Origin: Terriglobia bacterium
GTDB taxonomy: Bacteria > Pseudomonadota > Alphaproteobacteria > Acetobacterales > Acetobacteraceae
Direction: 5' to 3'
Length of the DNA stretch: 49,270 bases
NCBI GenBank assembly: GCA_023511585.1
Contig: JAIMBF010000014.1
Coordinates: 1 to 49,270, forward strand
Shown here: positions 7,532 to 17,400 of the stretch, piece by piece
How the letters are laid out: every line of letters begins with the position of its first letter
Position numbering within the stretch: position 1 is the first letter of the stretch
Translations under genes and position numbers: made by a program
Notes under the pieces: generated by a model
The model's database searches: none
What the model saw: the letters and a program-made list of their open reading frames with translations, nothing else
What the model was told of the DNA's origin: nothing

Positions 7532-9480
7532 CGGGTTTCGCTCTTTGGAAGATTTTGGCCGGGGCCCGCATGCGCATATGCCCGACGGCGTGAGCGCAGC
7601 ACACCCAGGATGATAGCCAAGACCGTAAGCGCAGCAGGAACGGCGACTATATCAAGCAGACGCAGTTTGAAATCCAAGGCGTCGATGTCGTGTTTCAGTT
7701 GGAATTCCACGTCACGAAGCTGGCGCCGTGTTTGTAAAATGTCTTTTTCCGCGGCATCGATAGCAGCTTGTTGCTCCGGGGTCAGCACCGCCGTCCCTGC
7801 ACCGCTTCCGCTGCTGCCTTGCCGGAGCTGCGAGAGCTTCTTTTCGATCTCTTCAAGATGCGTTTGCAGAGCCTGCTCCGTTTGACGGAACCTGAGCTCG
7901 GCCTTGCGCTGCATCTCATCGACCAACGTAAAGGGATGCGTTGTCACGCCCCTTCCGCGCAACCCCAAGAGGATGTCTCCCCCGGCGAGGGACCCAATGA
8001 GGTTCGCCACGAACGCGCCGTTTCCGCTGAATGGCGTTGCCTGCTCCTGGCCGAAGAAATTATCCACATGAACCCAAAACCGGTCTGCTAGGATGTCCGC
8101 ATCGGCAACCACGACGAGATTTGCCGCCCCTTCGGTATGGGAACGATAAGGAGGCAGGTTGGCAGGAGGCTTGGACGCGGGATCTTCCTTTCCTGTTGCC
8201 GTTGCCACTTGCGGCGGGCCGGAAAACGCCGATTTCAACACACCATGAATGCGCGCCGCGATCACGCGGGAATGGCCGTCAATTTTAAATCCTGCCAGAA
8301 TCTGCGCAGGGTCCGGCGAGATCCGCAGTTTTTCGACGGAGATAAGCCCCGACTGCGGACTGCTTTGCAAAAGCGGTGTGAAGACGATGTCGGACTTCGG
8401 GTTTTTCTCGATGAACCCCGGATCGGCCACGGTGACCTGCGCCAAATCGCCGGTAGCCGGATCTGACCGGTTGATGCCGTTGCGGATATTGAACCAAGGC
8501 ACGTACTCCACAACCGAAACCCGATCGGTCGGATTGCTCCGCACCTCCCAGGCACCATTCAAATCACCGACAACCTGATTAGGATCATAGACAATGCCCC
8601 ATGCATCGAACAATTTGTGAAGATCGGAACTGACATCCAACTGGGGCATGCCGTTTGGACCGGGAAGCGAGGATTGGGTGGTGTTATACGGATCCACCAT
8701 CACCATGAGCCTTCCCCCGCGCATCACAAATTGATCGATTGCGTATAAAGTATGATCGGGCAAATGTTGCGGTTGCACGACAAGAAGCACCTGGATATCG
8801 GGGTCGATCATCCAAGTATCGAGCGGCACAGTACGCACGGTAAAGCTTTGCCGAAGGAGAATGGTGGAAATCCAGGGCCGTCCGCCCTCTCCGCGCATCA
8901 TCATCATGCGCGGTTCGCCTTGCAGAGGCAACGATGTCATCAAGCCGACAACCGGGCGCTTCGGGTTCGAGAGCTCATAAACAACCCGGCTGAGGTCGTA
9001 CTCGAGAAACGGCTCCCGCTCGGCCTGGAAGAACGGGATAATCCGCGTATCGTCCAGTAGGTTTGTGCCGACAAGACCAAAATACACCTGCTCGCCGGCT
9101 TGATCGATCGGCACGCCCTGCAAGCCTGCTGCAAGGGCGCGGTCTTCCACATCGCTGAAGGGCTCCGGGTTGTAAAACTCCAGCCGTATCTTACCGTGCG
9201 AAAGCCGCGCATATTCTTGCAGCATCTGCCGCACGCGATCCGCATAAGCGCCGTAGCTTGGAATCCTTGCACCGATATCCCGAGAATAAAATAGGCGAAG
9301 CGTGATGGGGTCTTTTAATTGAGAGAGCAGCTGCTTCGTGCCGGGGGAAAGAGTATAGATATGGTCTTGCGTCAAATCTAGCCGGGCATTTGCCAAAAAC
9401 GGGTCGGCGATCATATTGATGCCAAAAAGAATAACGGCTACGGCAATAACGCCAAGCAGGGAAAAGCTGAAACGTCGCAT
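7528..9480 (-). CDS. GldG-like ABC-2 transporter auxiliary protein
   Basis: This protein of 650 residues matches the GldG / ABC-type auxiliary family. There is an N-terminal membrane helix (about 6-25), then a periplasmic domain opening RLDLTQDHIYTLSPGTKQLL, a characteristic family start. A long alpha/beta region follows, containing GLMTSLPLQGEPRMMM and a VMVDPYN segment. A coiled coil lies at about 540-605 (many Gln, Glu and Arg heptads), and a C-terminal membrane helix at about 612-632. In Bacteroidetes, GldF and GldG form part of the gliding apparatus. In proteobacteria homologues are widespread and their cargo is unknown. It sits between the permease and the DUF4340 gene with four-base coupling at its 3' end. 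Confidence 0.88.
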   Translation of the reverse strand: MRRFSFSLLGVIAVAVILFGINMIADPFLANARLDLTQDHIYTLSPGTKQLLSQLKDPITLRLFYSRDIGARIPSYGAYADRVRQMLQEYARLSHGKIRLEFYNPEPFSDVEDRALAAGLQGVPIDQAGEQVYFGLVGTNLLDDTRIIPFFQAEREPFLEYDLSRVVYELSNPKRPVVGLMTSLPLQGEPRMMMMRGEGGRPWISTILLRQSFTVRTVPLDTWMIDPDIQVLLVVQPQHLPDHTLYAIDQFVMRGGRLMVMVDPYNTTQSSLPGPNGMPQLDVSSDLHKLFDAWGIVYDPNQVVGDLNGAWEVRSNPTDRVSVVEYVPWFNIRNGINRSDPATGDLAQVTVADPGFIEKNPKSDIVFTPLLQSSPQSGLISVEKLRISPDPAQILAGFKIDGHSRVIAARIHGVLKSAFSGPPQVATATGKEDPASKPPANLPPYRSHTEGAANLVVVADADILADRFWVHVDNFFGQEQATPFSGNGAFVANLIGSLAGGDILLGLRGRGVTTHPFTLVDEMQRKAELRFRQTEQALQTHLEEIEKKLSQLRQGSSGSGAGTAVLTPEQQAAIDAAEKDILQTRRQLRDVEFQLKHDIDALDFKLRLLDIVAVPAALTVLAIILGVLRSRRRAYAHAGPGQNLPKSETR

Positions 9481-9483
9481 ATT

Positions 9484-10215
9484 CTAAGCTGCCTTCCGAT
9501 GCTCGAGAATCACCGTATTGACGAATAGCCAAAAGCCGATGAACGAGGCGAGAAATAGGAGATCCCGCGCTTCAATGAGCCCGCGCGTGAAGTTTTCAAA
9601 ATGCGCGACCAAGCTGAGCCCTCGCGCAAGCCCCACCAAGTTAGGAGCATTCCGCCCGAGGAAGTCCGTCACCAGCGGATAAGAGCTTGCGGCAAAGACG
9701 AAACAGACCGCAACCCCCAAGACAAAGGCGATAACCTGGTTTTTGGTCAACGCAGAAAAAGCCGCCCCCACCGAGAGGAAAGCACCCGCGATCAATACGG
9801 CGCCAATGTATCCCGCCAAAATCATGCCGTTATCGGGGCTACCCAAAACATTTACGGTGATGACGAAGGGAAAGGTGAGCACCAAGGCAAGAGTGCAGAA
9901 AACCCATGCGGCAAGGAACTTTCCAACCACTGCCTGGGTTTGACTGATCGGCAAAGTCAACAGCAGCTCAATAGTGCCGAGTCTTCTCTCCTCCGCCCAA
10001 AGCCGCATCGTGATCGCCGGCACAAGCAACACGAAAACCCATGGCAAAAACTGAAAGAAGGAGAGCAAATCCGCTTGATTGCGATCGAAAAAATCGCCGA
10101 GGCTGAAAGTCAGCGTGCCTTGCAAAAGCAAAAAAATGACGATGAAAACCCACGCCACCGGTGTGGCAAAATAGGCATTCAATTCGCGCTTTGCGATAAT
10201 CAGCGTGTTGCGCAT
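9484..10215 (-). CDS. ABC-2 type transporter permease, GldF-like
   Basis: This is an inner-membrane permease of 243 residues with about six membrane helices. The N-terminal pattern (Ala-Lys-Arg-Glu-Leu-Asn-Ala-Tyr-Phe-Ala-Thr-Pro, then a hydrophobic helix) and the cytoplasmic segment LWAEERRLGTIELLLTLPIS (about residues 72-91) are typical of ABC-2 permeases of the GldF/NosY kind. It starts two bases after the ATPase stop and ends three bases before the GldG-like gene, so all are expressed together. It probably forms the channel or force-transmitting unit with the ATPase at 10217-10954. No substrate can be assigned. Confidence 0.9.
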   Translation of the reverse strand: MRNTLIIAKRELNAYFATPVAWVFIVIFLLLQGTLTFSLGDFFDRNQADLLSFFQFLPWVFVLLVPAITMRLWAEERRLGTIELLLTLPISQTQAVVGKFLAAWVFCTLALVLTFPFVITVNVLGSPDNGMILAGYIGAVLIAGAFLSVGAAFSALTKNQVIAFVLGVAVCFVFAASSYPLVTDFLGRNAPNLVGLARGLSLVAHFENFTRGLIEARDLLFLASFIGFWLFVNTVILEHRKAA

Positions 10216-10216
10216 C

Positions 10217-10954
10217 TCACGCCGCCTTTGCTTGAGGGGCCGTCATCGCCCGGAATACCTCTTCCAATTTGCCGGAGGGGTGCCGTCGTGCCAGCTCTTG
10301 CGGCGTGGCATCGGCCACAATTCGTCCGCTGGCGATGATAATGGCACGGCTGCAAACGGCATCGACCTCTTCCAAGATATGGGTGCTGATGATGATCGCT
10401 TTGCTCGGCGCCATGCGCGCGATCAGCGTGCGCACTTCATGCTTCTGGTTCGGGTCAAGCCCGTCGGTCGGCTCATCAAGCACCAGAACTTGCGGATCAT
10501 GCAAAAGCGCCTGTGCAAGGCCGACTCGGCGCCGGAACCCTTTGGAGAGGATTTCCACGGTTTGGTAGGCAACCTCATCGAGCGCGGTCAAATGGATGGC
10601 GTTATCCACGCGGGCTGCAGCTTCCGCGCCGGAATAGCCGCGAATCGCCGCGATAAACCGCAGAAACCCGATGACCGTCATTTCCGGGTAAAGCGGCGCG
10701 CCTTCCGGCAAAAAGCCGAGCATGCGGCGCGCCGCAATCGCATCCTGTTGCACATCATAGCCGCAAATGCGCGCCGTGCCGGCCGTTGGCGTGACAAAGC
10801 CCGCAATCATGCGCATGGTGGTGGTCTTGCCGGCCCCGTTCGGGCCGAGGAAACCCAGCACCTCACCTTGCCCCACGCGGAAACTGACATGATCAACCGC
10901 AACGCGCGTGCCGAATCGCTTGGTCAGCCCATCAATTTCGATTAGTGCGGCCAA
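10217..10954 (-). CDS. ABC transporter ATP-binding protein, GldA/CcmA-like
   Basis: This is the cytoplasmic ATPase of the ABC-2 system. The reading frame extends upstream, but TTG at 10954 is the likely start because AGGAGGGA lies seven bases before it; this gives 245 residues and a normal N-terminus. Motifs: Walker A GPNGAGKTT (37-45), signature LSKGFRRRVGLAQAL, Walker B VLVLDEPTDGLDPNQ and the switch in IISTHILEEV. It heads the five-gene minus-strand operon ATPase-permease-GldG-DUF4340-Nudix and is divergent from the SMP-30 gene, sharing a 158-base intergenic region. Confidence 0.92.
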   Translation of the reverse strand: MAALIEIDGLTKRFGTRVAVDHVSFRVGQGEVLGFLGPNGAGKTTTMRMIAGFVTPTAGTARICGYDVQQDAIAARRMLGFLPEGAPLYPEMTVIGFLRFIAAIRGYSGAEAAARVDNAIHLTALDEVAYQTVEILSKGFRRRVGLAQALLHDPQVLVLDEPTDGLDPNQKHEVRTLIARMAPSKAIIISTHILEEVDAVCSRAIIIASGRIVADATPQELARRHPSGKLEEVFRAMTAPQAKAA

Positions 10955-11112
10955 GTTCGTCCCTCCTGAAGTTGTGGGCGGGAATAGCCGATTTTCCGAG
11001 CAAGGCAAGAGGGTGCGGAAAAAGGCCCAAAGCACATCGCGATTGACACACCGGCAAACCTGTGCCGAGCAATGCGCTCTATCTGAGTCCGCCAGAGAAA
11101 GGGAGGAGTTTC

Positions 11113-12108
11113 ATGCACCCGAGCTTGCCACATCAGGCCGCCGCGTCCTACCAAACCTTGCCGCTTGGCCCGTTGCCGGATACACGCTACCCGGATCCGC
11201 GGATTGAGGTTTTGGACAAGCGTTTCCGCTACAAGCAAGGCAATGCGGCCATCGAGCGCATCGCCAACGGCTTCCGCTGGGCGGAGGGGCCTGTCTACGT
11301 GCGCGCCGGCCGGTATTTCCTCTGGAGTGATATCCCGAACAACCGCATGATGCGCTGGCTGGAAGAAGACGGCCATGTCAGCGTTTTCCGCGCCCCAAGC
11401 AACCACAGCAACGGCAACACGCTAGACCGCCAAGGACGCCTGATCACCTGCGAGCATAGCGGCCGGCGTGTGACACGCACCGAACATGACGGCACGATCA
11501 CCGTGCTGATGAGCAGCCATGCCGGCAAGCCGCTCAACGGGCCGAACGATGTCGTGGTGGCCTCCGACGGCGCAATCTGGTTTACCGATCCGGGCTACGG
11601 CATTGATGGGTTCTATGAAGGCTATAAGGCCGAAGCGGAGCTTCCGCGCAATGTCTATCGGCTCGACCCCGCGACCGGGCAAGCAAGCGTCGTCGCCGAT
11701 GATTTTGCCCGCCCGAACGGGATTGCCTTCTCCCCGGACGAGAAGCTGCTTTATATTGTGGATAGCGGCATTACCCACGGTGGGCCGGCCCATATTCGCG
11801 TTTTTGATGTGGACGGAACGCGGCTCCGCAATGGCCGCGTCTTTGCAGAGGACTTCGCCCCGGGTCTCACCGACGGGCTGCGCTGCGATATCGAGGGCAA
11901 TGTCTGGTGCAGTATGGGCTCGGGCGACCCGAAAGAGGACGGGGTGCGCTGCTATGCGCCGGACGGCACGCTGATCGGCAAAATCCATCTGCCGGAAACT
12001 TGTTCCAACCTTTGCTTCGGCGGGCTGCACCGCAACCGCCTGTTCATGACGGCAAGCACGTCGGTTTACGCGCTGTATCTCGATGTGCAGGGAGCGCAGG
12101 TGCCGTAA
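11113..12108 (+). CDS. SMP-30/gluconolactonase/LRE-like protein
   Basis: This is a six-bladed beta-propeller protein of 331 residues, probably a calcium-dependent lactonase acting on a sugar-acid or related lactone. ATG at 11113 is preferred over one at 11062 because GGGAGGAG lies directly upstream. Family marks are ANGFRWAEGPVY, SDIPNNRMMRW, SNGNTLDRQGRLITCEH, LNGPNDVVVASDGAIWFTDP and ARPNGIAFSPDEKLLY, which supply the metal-binding Glu, Asn and Asp residues. No signal peptide is seen, so it is cytoplasmic. It stands alone, divergent from the ABC operon. The true substrate is unknown; gluconolactonase is the usual but often wrong label. Confidence 0.9.
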   Translation: MHPSLPHQAAASYQTLPLGPLPDTRYPDPRIEVLDKRFRYKQGNAAIERIANGFRWAEGPVYVRAGRYFLWSDIPNNRMMRWLEEDGHVSVFRAPSNHSNGNTLDRQGRLITCEHSGRRVTRTEHDGTITVLMSSHAGKPLNGPNDVVVASDGAIWFTDPGYGIDGFYEGYKAEAELPRNVYRLDPATGQASVVADDFARPNGIAFSPDEKLLYIVDSGITHGGPAHIRVFDVDGTRLRNGRVFAEDFAPGLTDGLRCDIEGNVWCSMGSGDPKEDGVRCYAPDGTLIGKIHLPETCSNLCFGGLHRNRLFMTASTSVYALYLDVQGAQVP

Positions 12109-12186
12109 AACACGGCCCCATCCACACCGGCCTGCGCTTCGCGCCAATCCCCGAGGTGCGGGAGAGCCGCCAGGTCTCGCCCGCCT

Positions 12187-12396
12187 TCAGCCGCCGTTGA
12201 GCCGGCTTGCCAGGCGCCGCGCCAGTAGCCAGCCGACGGCGGCGGCCGCCGGAACACCGAGTACGAGCAGAAGCAGGCCGATCCATAATCCCGCCATCGC
12301 GAGGTTGATGCCGACCCCGAGCAGGATGCCTCCTATCAGGCCGCCCGAAAGGCCGGCAATGATACCCAGCCAGAGAATCTCATCGCGTGTGATCAT
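12187..12396 (-). CDS. Small two-helix membrane protein, unknown function
   Basis: This predicted inner-membrane protein has 69 residues. The reading frame continues upstream, but ATG at 12396 with AAGGCG just before it gives a compact protein. It starts [19 protein letters not shown], runs through two glycine- and leucine-rich hydrophobic segments (about residues 8-31 and 34-57) and ends in Arg-rich [10 protein letters not shown]. Glycine-zipper spacing in the first helix ([15 protein letters not shown]) suggests tight helix packing. It is convergent with the SMP-30 gene and divergent from rpsD. I do not recognise the family. Confidence 0.65.
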   Translation of the reverse strand: MITRDEILWLGIIAGLSGGLIGGILLGVGINLAMAGLWIGLLLLVLGVPAAAAVGWLLARRLASRLNGG

Positions 12397-12445
12397 GACG
12401 CCTTGCTTTTTCGAACAGTTGCGTTCGGCTCGTCTGACCGGCCAT

Positions 12446-12474
12446 TTGACAAGCTCGAGCGCACCCCTTATAGG
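12446..12474 (+). promoter_or_regulatory. Strong sigma-70 promoter of rpsD
   Basis: TTGACA (12446-12451), an exact consensus -35, is followed by a 17-base spacer and TATAGG (12469-12474). Transcription would start near 12481, giving an rpsD leader of about 160 bases. The near-ideal match fits a ribosomal protein gene. Confidence 0.8.
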
Positions 12475-12487
12475 CGCCGCGCAGGAA

Positions 12488-12518
12488 AACCCGCAACGCC
12501 ATCCGGCATGAGCGGGTT
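12488..12518 (+). promoter_or_regulatory. Hairpin in the rpsD leader
   Basis: AACCCGC (12488-12494) pairs with GCGGGTT (12512-12518), and inside it GCC pairs with GGC around the loop ATCC. It lies at the beginning of the predicted rpsD transcript, well upstream of the ribosome site. A second GC-rich inverted repeat (GGCGCC-A-GGCGCC, near 12542-12554) follows. S4 represses its own operon in E. coli through a leader structure, so a similar role here is possible but unproven. Confidence 0.4.
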
Positions 12519-12639
12519 CCATAACGGCCGGGAACGTGGACGGCGCCAGGCGCCGCGCCCGCCGTGCTTTGATATTCAAGGCGCGGCCTACCGGTGCAAG
12601 AACCAGAGCTGCGGCATTTCAACGAAAGGACAGCGGCAG

Positions 12640-13254
12640 ATGACCAAGCGCCTTGCCAGCAAATACAAAATCAATCGCCGGCTTGGGGTAAATCTCTGGG
12701 GGCGGGCGAAGTCCCCGATTGCCAAGCGCGACTATGGGCCCGGCCAACACGGCCAGCGCCGCAGAAAGCCGAGCGACTACGGCGTACAGCTGATGGCCAA
12801 GCAAAAATTGAAGGGATATTACGGGAATATCGGAGAAAAGCAGTTCCGGAAATATTACGAAGAAGCGGTGCGCCGCAAGGGCGATACCAGCGAAACGCTG
12901 ATTGAGCTCTTGGAGCGCCGGCTTGATTCGGTGGTTTACCGGATGAAGTTCGCCATTACACCTTTCGCAGCGCGCCAGTTTGTCTCGCACGGCCATGTGC
13001 TGGTCAACGGCCGGCGGGTGACCATTCCGTCTTATCTCGTTCGCGACAACGACGTGATCGAGGTTCGCGAAAAATCCAAACAACTCGCCGTTTTATTGGA
13101 TGCGGTACAAAACCCGGAACGCGATGTGCCGGAATATCTGGAAGTAGACCACCGTGCCATGCGGGGGCGTTTTGTGCGTGCCCCAAAACTCTCCGACGTT
13201 CCGTATCCGGTTCAGATGGAACCCCATCTGGTGGTGGAATATTACTCGCGCTGA
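12640..13254 (+). CDS. rpsD: 30S ribosomal protein S4
   Basis: This primary rRNA-binding protein of the small subunit has 204 residues, the usual length. It nucleates 16S rRNA assembly and helps maintain decoding accuracy. The N-terminal region has the family's [13 protein letters not shown] and [17 protein letters not shown]. The S4 RNA-binding domain spans about residues 93-155, with [15 protein letters not shown] and [21 protein letters not shown]. The alphaproteobacterial form lacks the zinc cysteines. ATG at 12640 has AAAGGA nine bases upstream. As in many alphaproteobacteria it is a single gene outside the alpha operon, with its own promoter. Confidence 0.98.
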   Translation: MTKRLASKYKINRRLGVNLWGRAKSPIAKRDYGPGQHGQRRRKPSDYGVQLMAKQKLKGYYGNIGEKQFRKYYEEAVRRKGDTSETLIELLERRLDSVVYRMKFAITPFAARQFVSHGHVLVNGRRVTIPSYLVRDNDVIEVREKSKQLAVLLDAVQNPERDVPEYLEVDHRAMRGRFVRAPKLSDVPYPVQMEPHLVVEYYSR

Positions 13255-13275
13255 TTTCGCTGCGGTTGGATGGCG

Positions 13276-14205
13276 TCAGGCACCATTCCTTGGAAAGCTT
13301 AAAGCGATCGGGATGGTGTCATGGAAACGGCGATAGTCGATCCGCGGCGTACCGTCTTCCGCGCGCGAGAGCACATCCGCGAAAACATGATCGAAGCGGA
13401 TGTCTGCGGGCGTATAGACGTGGCGCGCGTAGACAGTCGCTCCTGTTGTGCCGTCGATGCCCGTCAACACCACCATGATCATTGCGCCTTCGGCTTCAAG
13501 CTCCGTAGTCTGCATACCCGCCAGCGGGCTGTGCGGAGAGAGAGGATGCATCAGCGTCCACCCCAGCGCAAAGGCAGGGTTGCTCTCGCGTAGAAGAGGC
13601 AAGTCAATGAGTCGGCGCAGCTCGATCCCCTCAGGGGAACGTTGCGTGCGCAGCAAGGTCATGCGCGCCCGCGTCTCGATAATCTGGTTCTGACGGAGAT
13701 TGGCCGCGCGGATCATCAAGGTAGGCGTGCCTTCAAACGGCGCGATCACGGCGTTGCGGCTGAAGAGAATGCTGGCCCGGGGCAATGAGAATTTGGCGAT
13801 AACGAGACCGGTGACCAACGGCATCACCATAACCCCGAACACGATTTCCGTGGTGGTGACGATATGCCCGTAAAGCGACCCCGGATGCTGCACGCCGTAT
13901 CCGACGGTTGCCATGGTCTCTACACTGAAGAAAAAAGCTTCGAGCCAGGTATGGGTCTCCGCGCCCGCTATGGCGGCTTTGTCAAGTAGATAGAGCGAGG
14001 CAAAAACGGCGTTTGCAAACACATAAAACCCGATCAGGACCGCGAAAAAGCCGCTCCACGGCAGCGTCAACAGGAAATGGTAGAGATCCCGCCATGGCCT
14101 TGTGGGCTGACCGACGCGGATCGCGAGAACAGCGCCCTGAAGCCGATGCTTTGCTCGTCGGCGCCGTCTTTGCACCGCACGAGGTTTTGAAGAGGTTTGA
14201 TCCAT
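13276..14205 (-). CDS. Inward-rectifier potassium channel, KirBac family
   Basis: This is a tetrameric inner-membrane potassium channel subunit of 309 residues. ATG at 14205 has GAGGGG upstream; longer readings add an unlikely N-terminus. In order there are an Arg-rich N-terminus, an amphipathic slide helix (Pro-Trp-Arg-Asp-Leu-Tyr-His, about 37-43), outer helix (about 50-74), pore helix with filter TVGYG (100-104) in the SVETMATVGYGVQHP context shared with KirBac channels, inner helix (about 115-138), and a cytoplasmic immunoglobulin-like Kir domain to the C-terminus. It probably conducts K+ under control of lipid or pH signals. It is convergent with rpsD and divergent from the indolepyruvate oxidoreductase gene. 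Confidence 0.92.
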   Translation of the reverse strand: MDQTSSKPRAVQRRRRRAKHRLQGAVLAIRVGQPTRPWRDLYHFLLTLPWSGFFAVLIGFYVFANAVFASLYLLDKAAIAGAETHTWLEAFFFSVETMATVGYGVQHPGSLYGHIVTTTEIVFGVMVMPLVTGLVIAKFSLPRASILFSRNAVIAPFEGTPTLMIRAANLRQNQIIETRARMTLLRTQRSPEGIELRRLIDLPLLRESNPAFALGWTLMHPLSPHSPLAGMQTTELEAEGAMIMVVLTGIDGTTGATVYARHVYTPADIRFDHVFADVLSRAEDGTPRIDYRRFHDTIPIALSFPRNGA

Positions 14206-14387
14206 TTTACCCCTCGTATCTTCGGCTTTTGATGTTGCAATGCAATAAACGTAATAAAATTGCGAAAAAGGGACCTCCCTCAAGCCATTTTGATACCGCC
14301 GCCCTCCTAGACCAAGAAGCAAAAATGCGATTTTGTTTAGGGTTGGCTAGCCCCATGGCGAGCACGGCAAAACGGCACTATCTTGCC

Positions 14388-14393
14388 TATAAT
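14388..14393 (+). promoter_or_regulatory. Candidate -10 element for the indolepyruvate oxidoreductase gene
   Basis: A perfect TATAAT lies 32 bases upstream of the ATG at 14426. I see no matching -35 box at 16-18 bases spacing, so the promoter may rely on an activator or be recognised through the -10 alone. Confidence 0.4.
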
Positions 14394-14425
14394 AGACAAG
14401 AGGAACGCCCTGATCGGAGCGGACG

Positions 14426-17400
14426 ATGAAGCACGCCCTTATTTCGCTTGAAGACAAATACGCCACTGAGATTGATCGTGTCTATTTAACAGGCACCCAG
14501 GCTTTGGTGCGCTTGCCCTTGCTGCAGCGAGAGCTCGACAAAAGAGCCGGTTTGAACACCGCCTGTTTCATCAGCGGCTATCGCGGCTCGCCGCTCGGCC
14601 AGCTCGATATTCAACTCTGGCAAGCGCGCAAGCACTTGATTGAGCACCATATTCATTTTCAGCCCGGCCTGAACGAAGAGATTGCCGCAACCGCGATGGG
14701 CGGCTCCCAGCAAGTTCCCCTGTATCCGGGCGCGAAATACGACGGCGTGTTCGCTTTGTGGTACGGCAAAGGGCCCGGCGTGGACCGTTCTTGCGATGCG
14801 ATCAAACACGCCAACTTTGCCGGAACCTCCGCTTACGGAGGGGTGTTGATTGTGGCAGGAGACGATCACGGCTGCAAGTCTTCCACCCTTCCTCATCAAA
14901 GCGAGCCAGCGCTGATCGGCTGCCTGTTACCGGTGCTGGTTCCTGCAAACGTGCATGATCTCTTGGAGCTTGGTCTGCACGGCTGGGCGGTTTCCCGATA
15001 CAGCGGGCTCTTCGTCGGCTTTAAAACAGTCAGCGATGTGGTGGACAGCTCTTCTTCTGTTACCTTCTCCTTAGAGGATTTCTCTATTCGCTATCCGAAC
15101 GGCGAGCGTCGTGCGCCCGGCAACCTCGGTATCCAGCCGAACGCATGGGCGCCGATGGAGCAGGAACATCGCATACACGCCTATGCCTTGCCTGCGGTGC
15201 AGGCTTATGTGCGCGAAAACGGGCTTGATCGCATTGTCCGCAACGACCCAAGTGCTCGTTTCGGCATCATCACGGCAGGAAAATCCTGGCTTGATGTGCG
15301 GCAGGCTTTGGCGGATCTGGAATTGGAAGATGCGGTTTACGGCATACGGCTTTTGAAGCTTGCGCTCACTTGGCCTTTGGAACCCGGCATCATCCGTCAA
15401 TTTGCCAATGGACTTGAGGAAATCCTGGTCGTCGAAGAAAAGGCTCCGATTATCGAAAACCAGGTAAAAGCGATCCTCTACGGCAGCAACGTCAAGCCTC
15501 GCGTTGTCGGCAAGCAGGATGAGAAAGGCGCCGTGTTGCTCAGCCCGGCCGGTGAGTACTCGGCGGCAGATATTGCGCTTGCCATCGCAAAACGGGTTGC
15601 GCCGATTTACGATACCGAGCCCATGCGCCGGCGCCTGGCGTTCTTGCAGGCGCAGATGCAAAAAGTGCAGAGCATTTCGCCGAATGTTGTGCGCCGTCCT
15701 TACTTTTGTTCGGGTTGCCCGCACAACACCTCGACAAAGGTCATCGAGGGCAGCCGCGCAATGGCGGGAATCGGCTGTCATTTCATGGCCCGCTGGATGG
15801 ACCGGCAAACCGACTCTTTTGCGCAAATGGGCGGCGAAGGTGCGGCATGGATCGGGCAAGCACCGTTTACCGAGGAAAAGCATGTCTTCGTGAACCTCGG
15901 TGACGGCACCTATGTTCATTCCGGGATCCTTGCCATTCGCGCGGCCGTGGCGGCCGGCGTCAATGTCACTTACAAGATTTTGTTCAACGATGCGGTTGCC
16001 ATGACCGGAGGCCAGCCGGCGGAGGGCAAGCTTACGGTTCCGCAAATTACCCGCCAGCTTGCCGCCGAAGGTGTGCGAAAAATCTATGTGGTGACCGACG
16101 AGCCGGAGAAATACAAAACAGTTTCGGATCTCGCGCCTGGCGTGCCGGTGCGCCACCGGAGGGATCTGCTTTTGATCGAGCAGGAGTTGCGCGAGATCGA
16201 AGGGGTTACCGCGATTGTGTATGATCAGACCTGCGCCACGGAAAAGCGCCGTCGCCGCAAGCGCGGTTTGATGGAAGATCCGCCAAGACGTGCGTTTATC
16301 AATGCACGGGTCTGCGAAGGGTGCGGCGACTGCTCGACCACGTCCAATTGCCTTTCGGTGGTCCCCTTACCCACGCCGTTCGGCCTCAAGCGCGCGATCG
16401 ACCAATCCTCTTGCAATAAGGATTTTTCCTGCATTGAAGGATTCTGCCCAAGCTTCGTCACCGTTCACGGCGGCAAGCTTCGGCGCGGCGTCGGTGTCGA
16501 AGTGCCGAACGAGAATTTACCGGAGCCCCAGTTACCCTCCTTGACCAAGCCTTACGGAGTGTTGGTGGCCGGCGTCGGCGGCACCGGCGTTATCACCATC
16601 GGCGCCTTGCTGGGCGTCGCGGCGCATGCCGAGGGCAAACACGTTACGGTCCTAGATCAATTGGGGCTTGCACAGAAAGGCGGCAGCGTTTGGAGCCACA
16701 TCAAGATTGCCGCAACGGAGGAAGATCTCCGAAGCTTGCGTGTCGGTACGGGCGGCGCAGATCTGCTGCTTGCCTGTGACCTCGTCGTCGGTGCCGGAAC
16801 CGAATCCTTGGCCGCGTTGGAACAGGGCCATTCCCGAGTGGTGGCGAATACGCACGATACCATTACCGCGGATTTCATCCTGCATCCTGGCACGCAAGTG
16901 CCTACAGAGAAGCTGAAGCAAACCCTGCTTGCCGCAGTAGGCGAGGAAAATGTAGACATGCTCGATGCCACGGCGCTGGCCACGGCATTGGTGGGCGATG
17001 CAATCGGCAGCAATGTTTTTCTCCTCGGGTTTGCGTATCAGCGGGGGCTGATCCCCATTGGGCGAGACGCCCTTCTGCAGGCGATCGAGCTGAACGGCAC
17101 AGCTGTGGAGATGAATAAAGCCGCCTTCGAATGGGGGCGCCTTGCAGCGGTCGACCTGGCACGCGTCACAGCCCTTGCAAGCAAAGGGCATAAGACCGAG
17201 ACAGGCCCGCAAACTCTCGACGAATGGATTGCATATTTCGCGAAAGATTTGGTTGCGTATCAGAACCGCGCCTATGAGCGGCGTTATCGCAGGCTTGTCG
17301 ATGAAATACGCGCCGCCGAAGAGCGGGTCGCGAAGCATTCCACAGCATTGACCATGGCGGTGGCTCGCAACTTTTACAAGCTTATGGCCTACAAAGATGA

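Noticed and set aside
9601-10338. Open plus-strand frame of 245 codons antisense to the ABC-2 permease and ATPase
   Set aside because: The minus-strand genes have full family motifs; the plus frame is highly charged with none.
11043-11048. Perfect TTGACA upstream of the SMP-30 gene
   Set aside because: At 16-18 bases spacing there is no acceptable -10 sequence.
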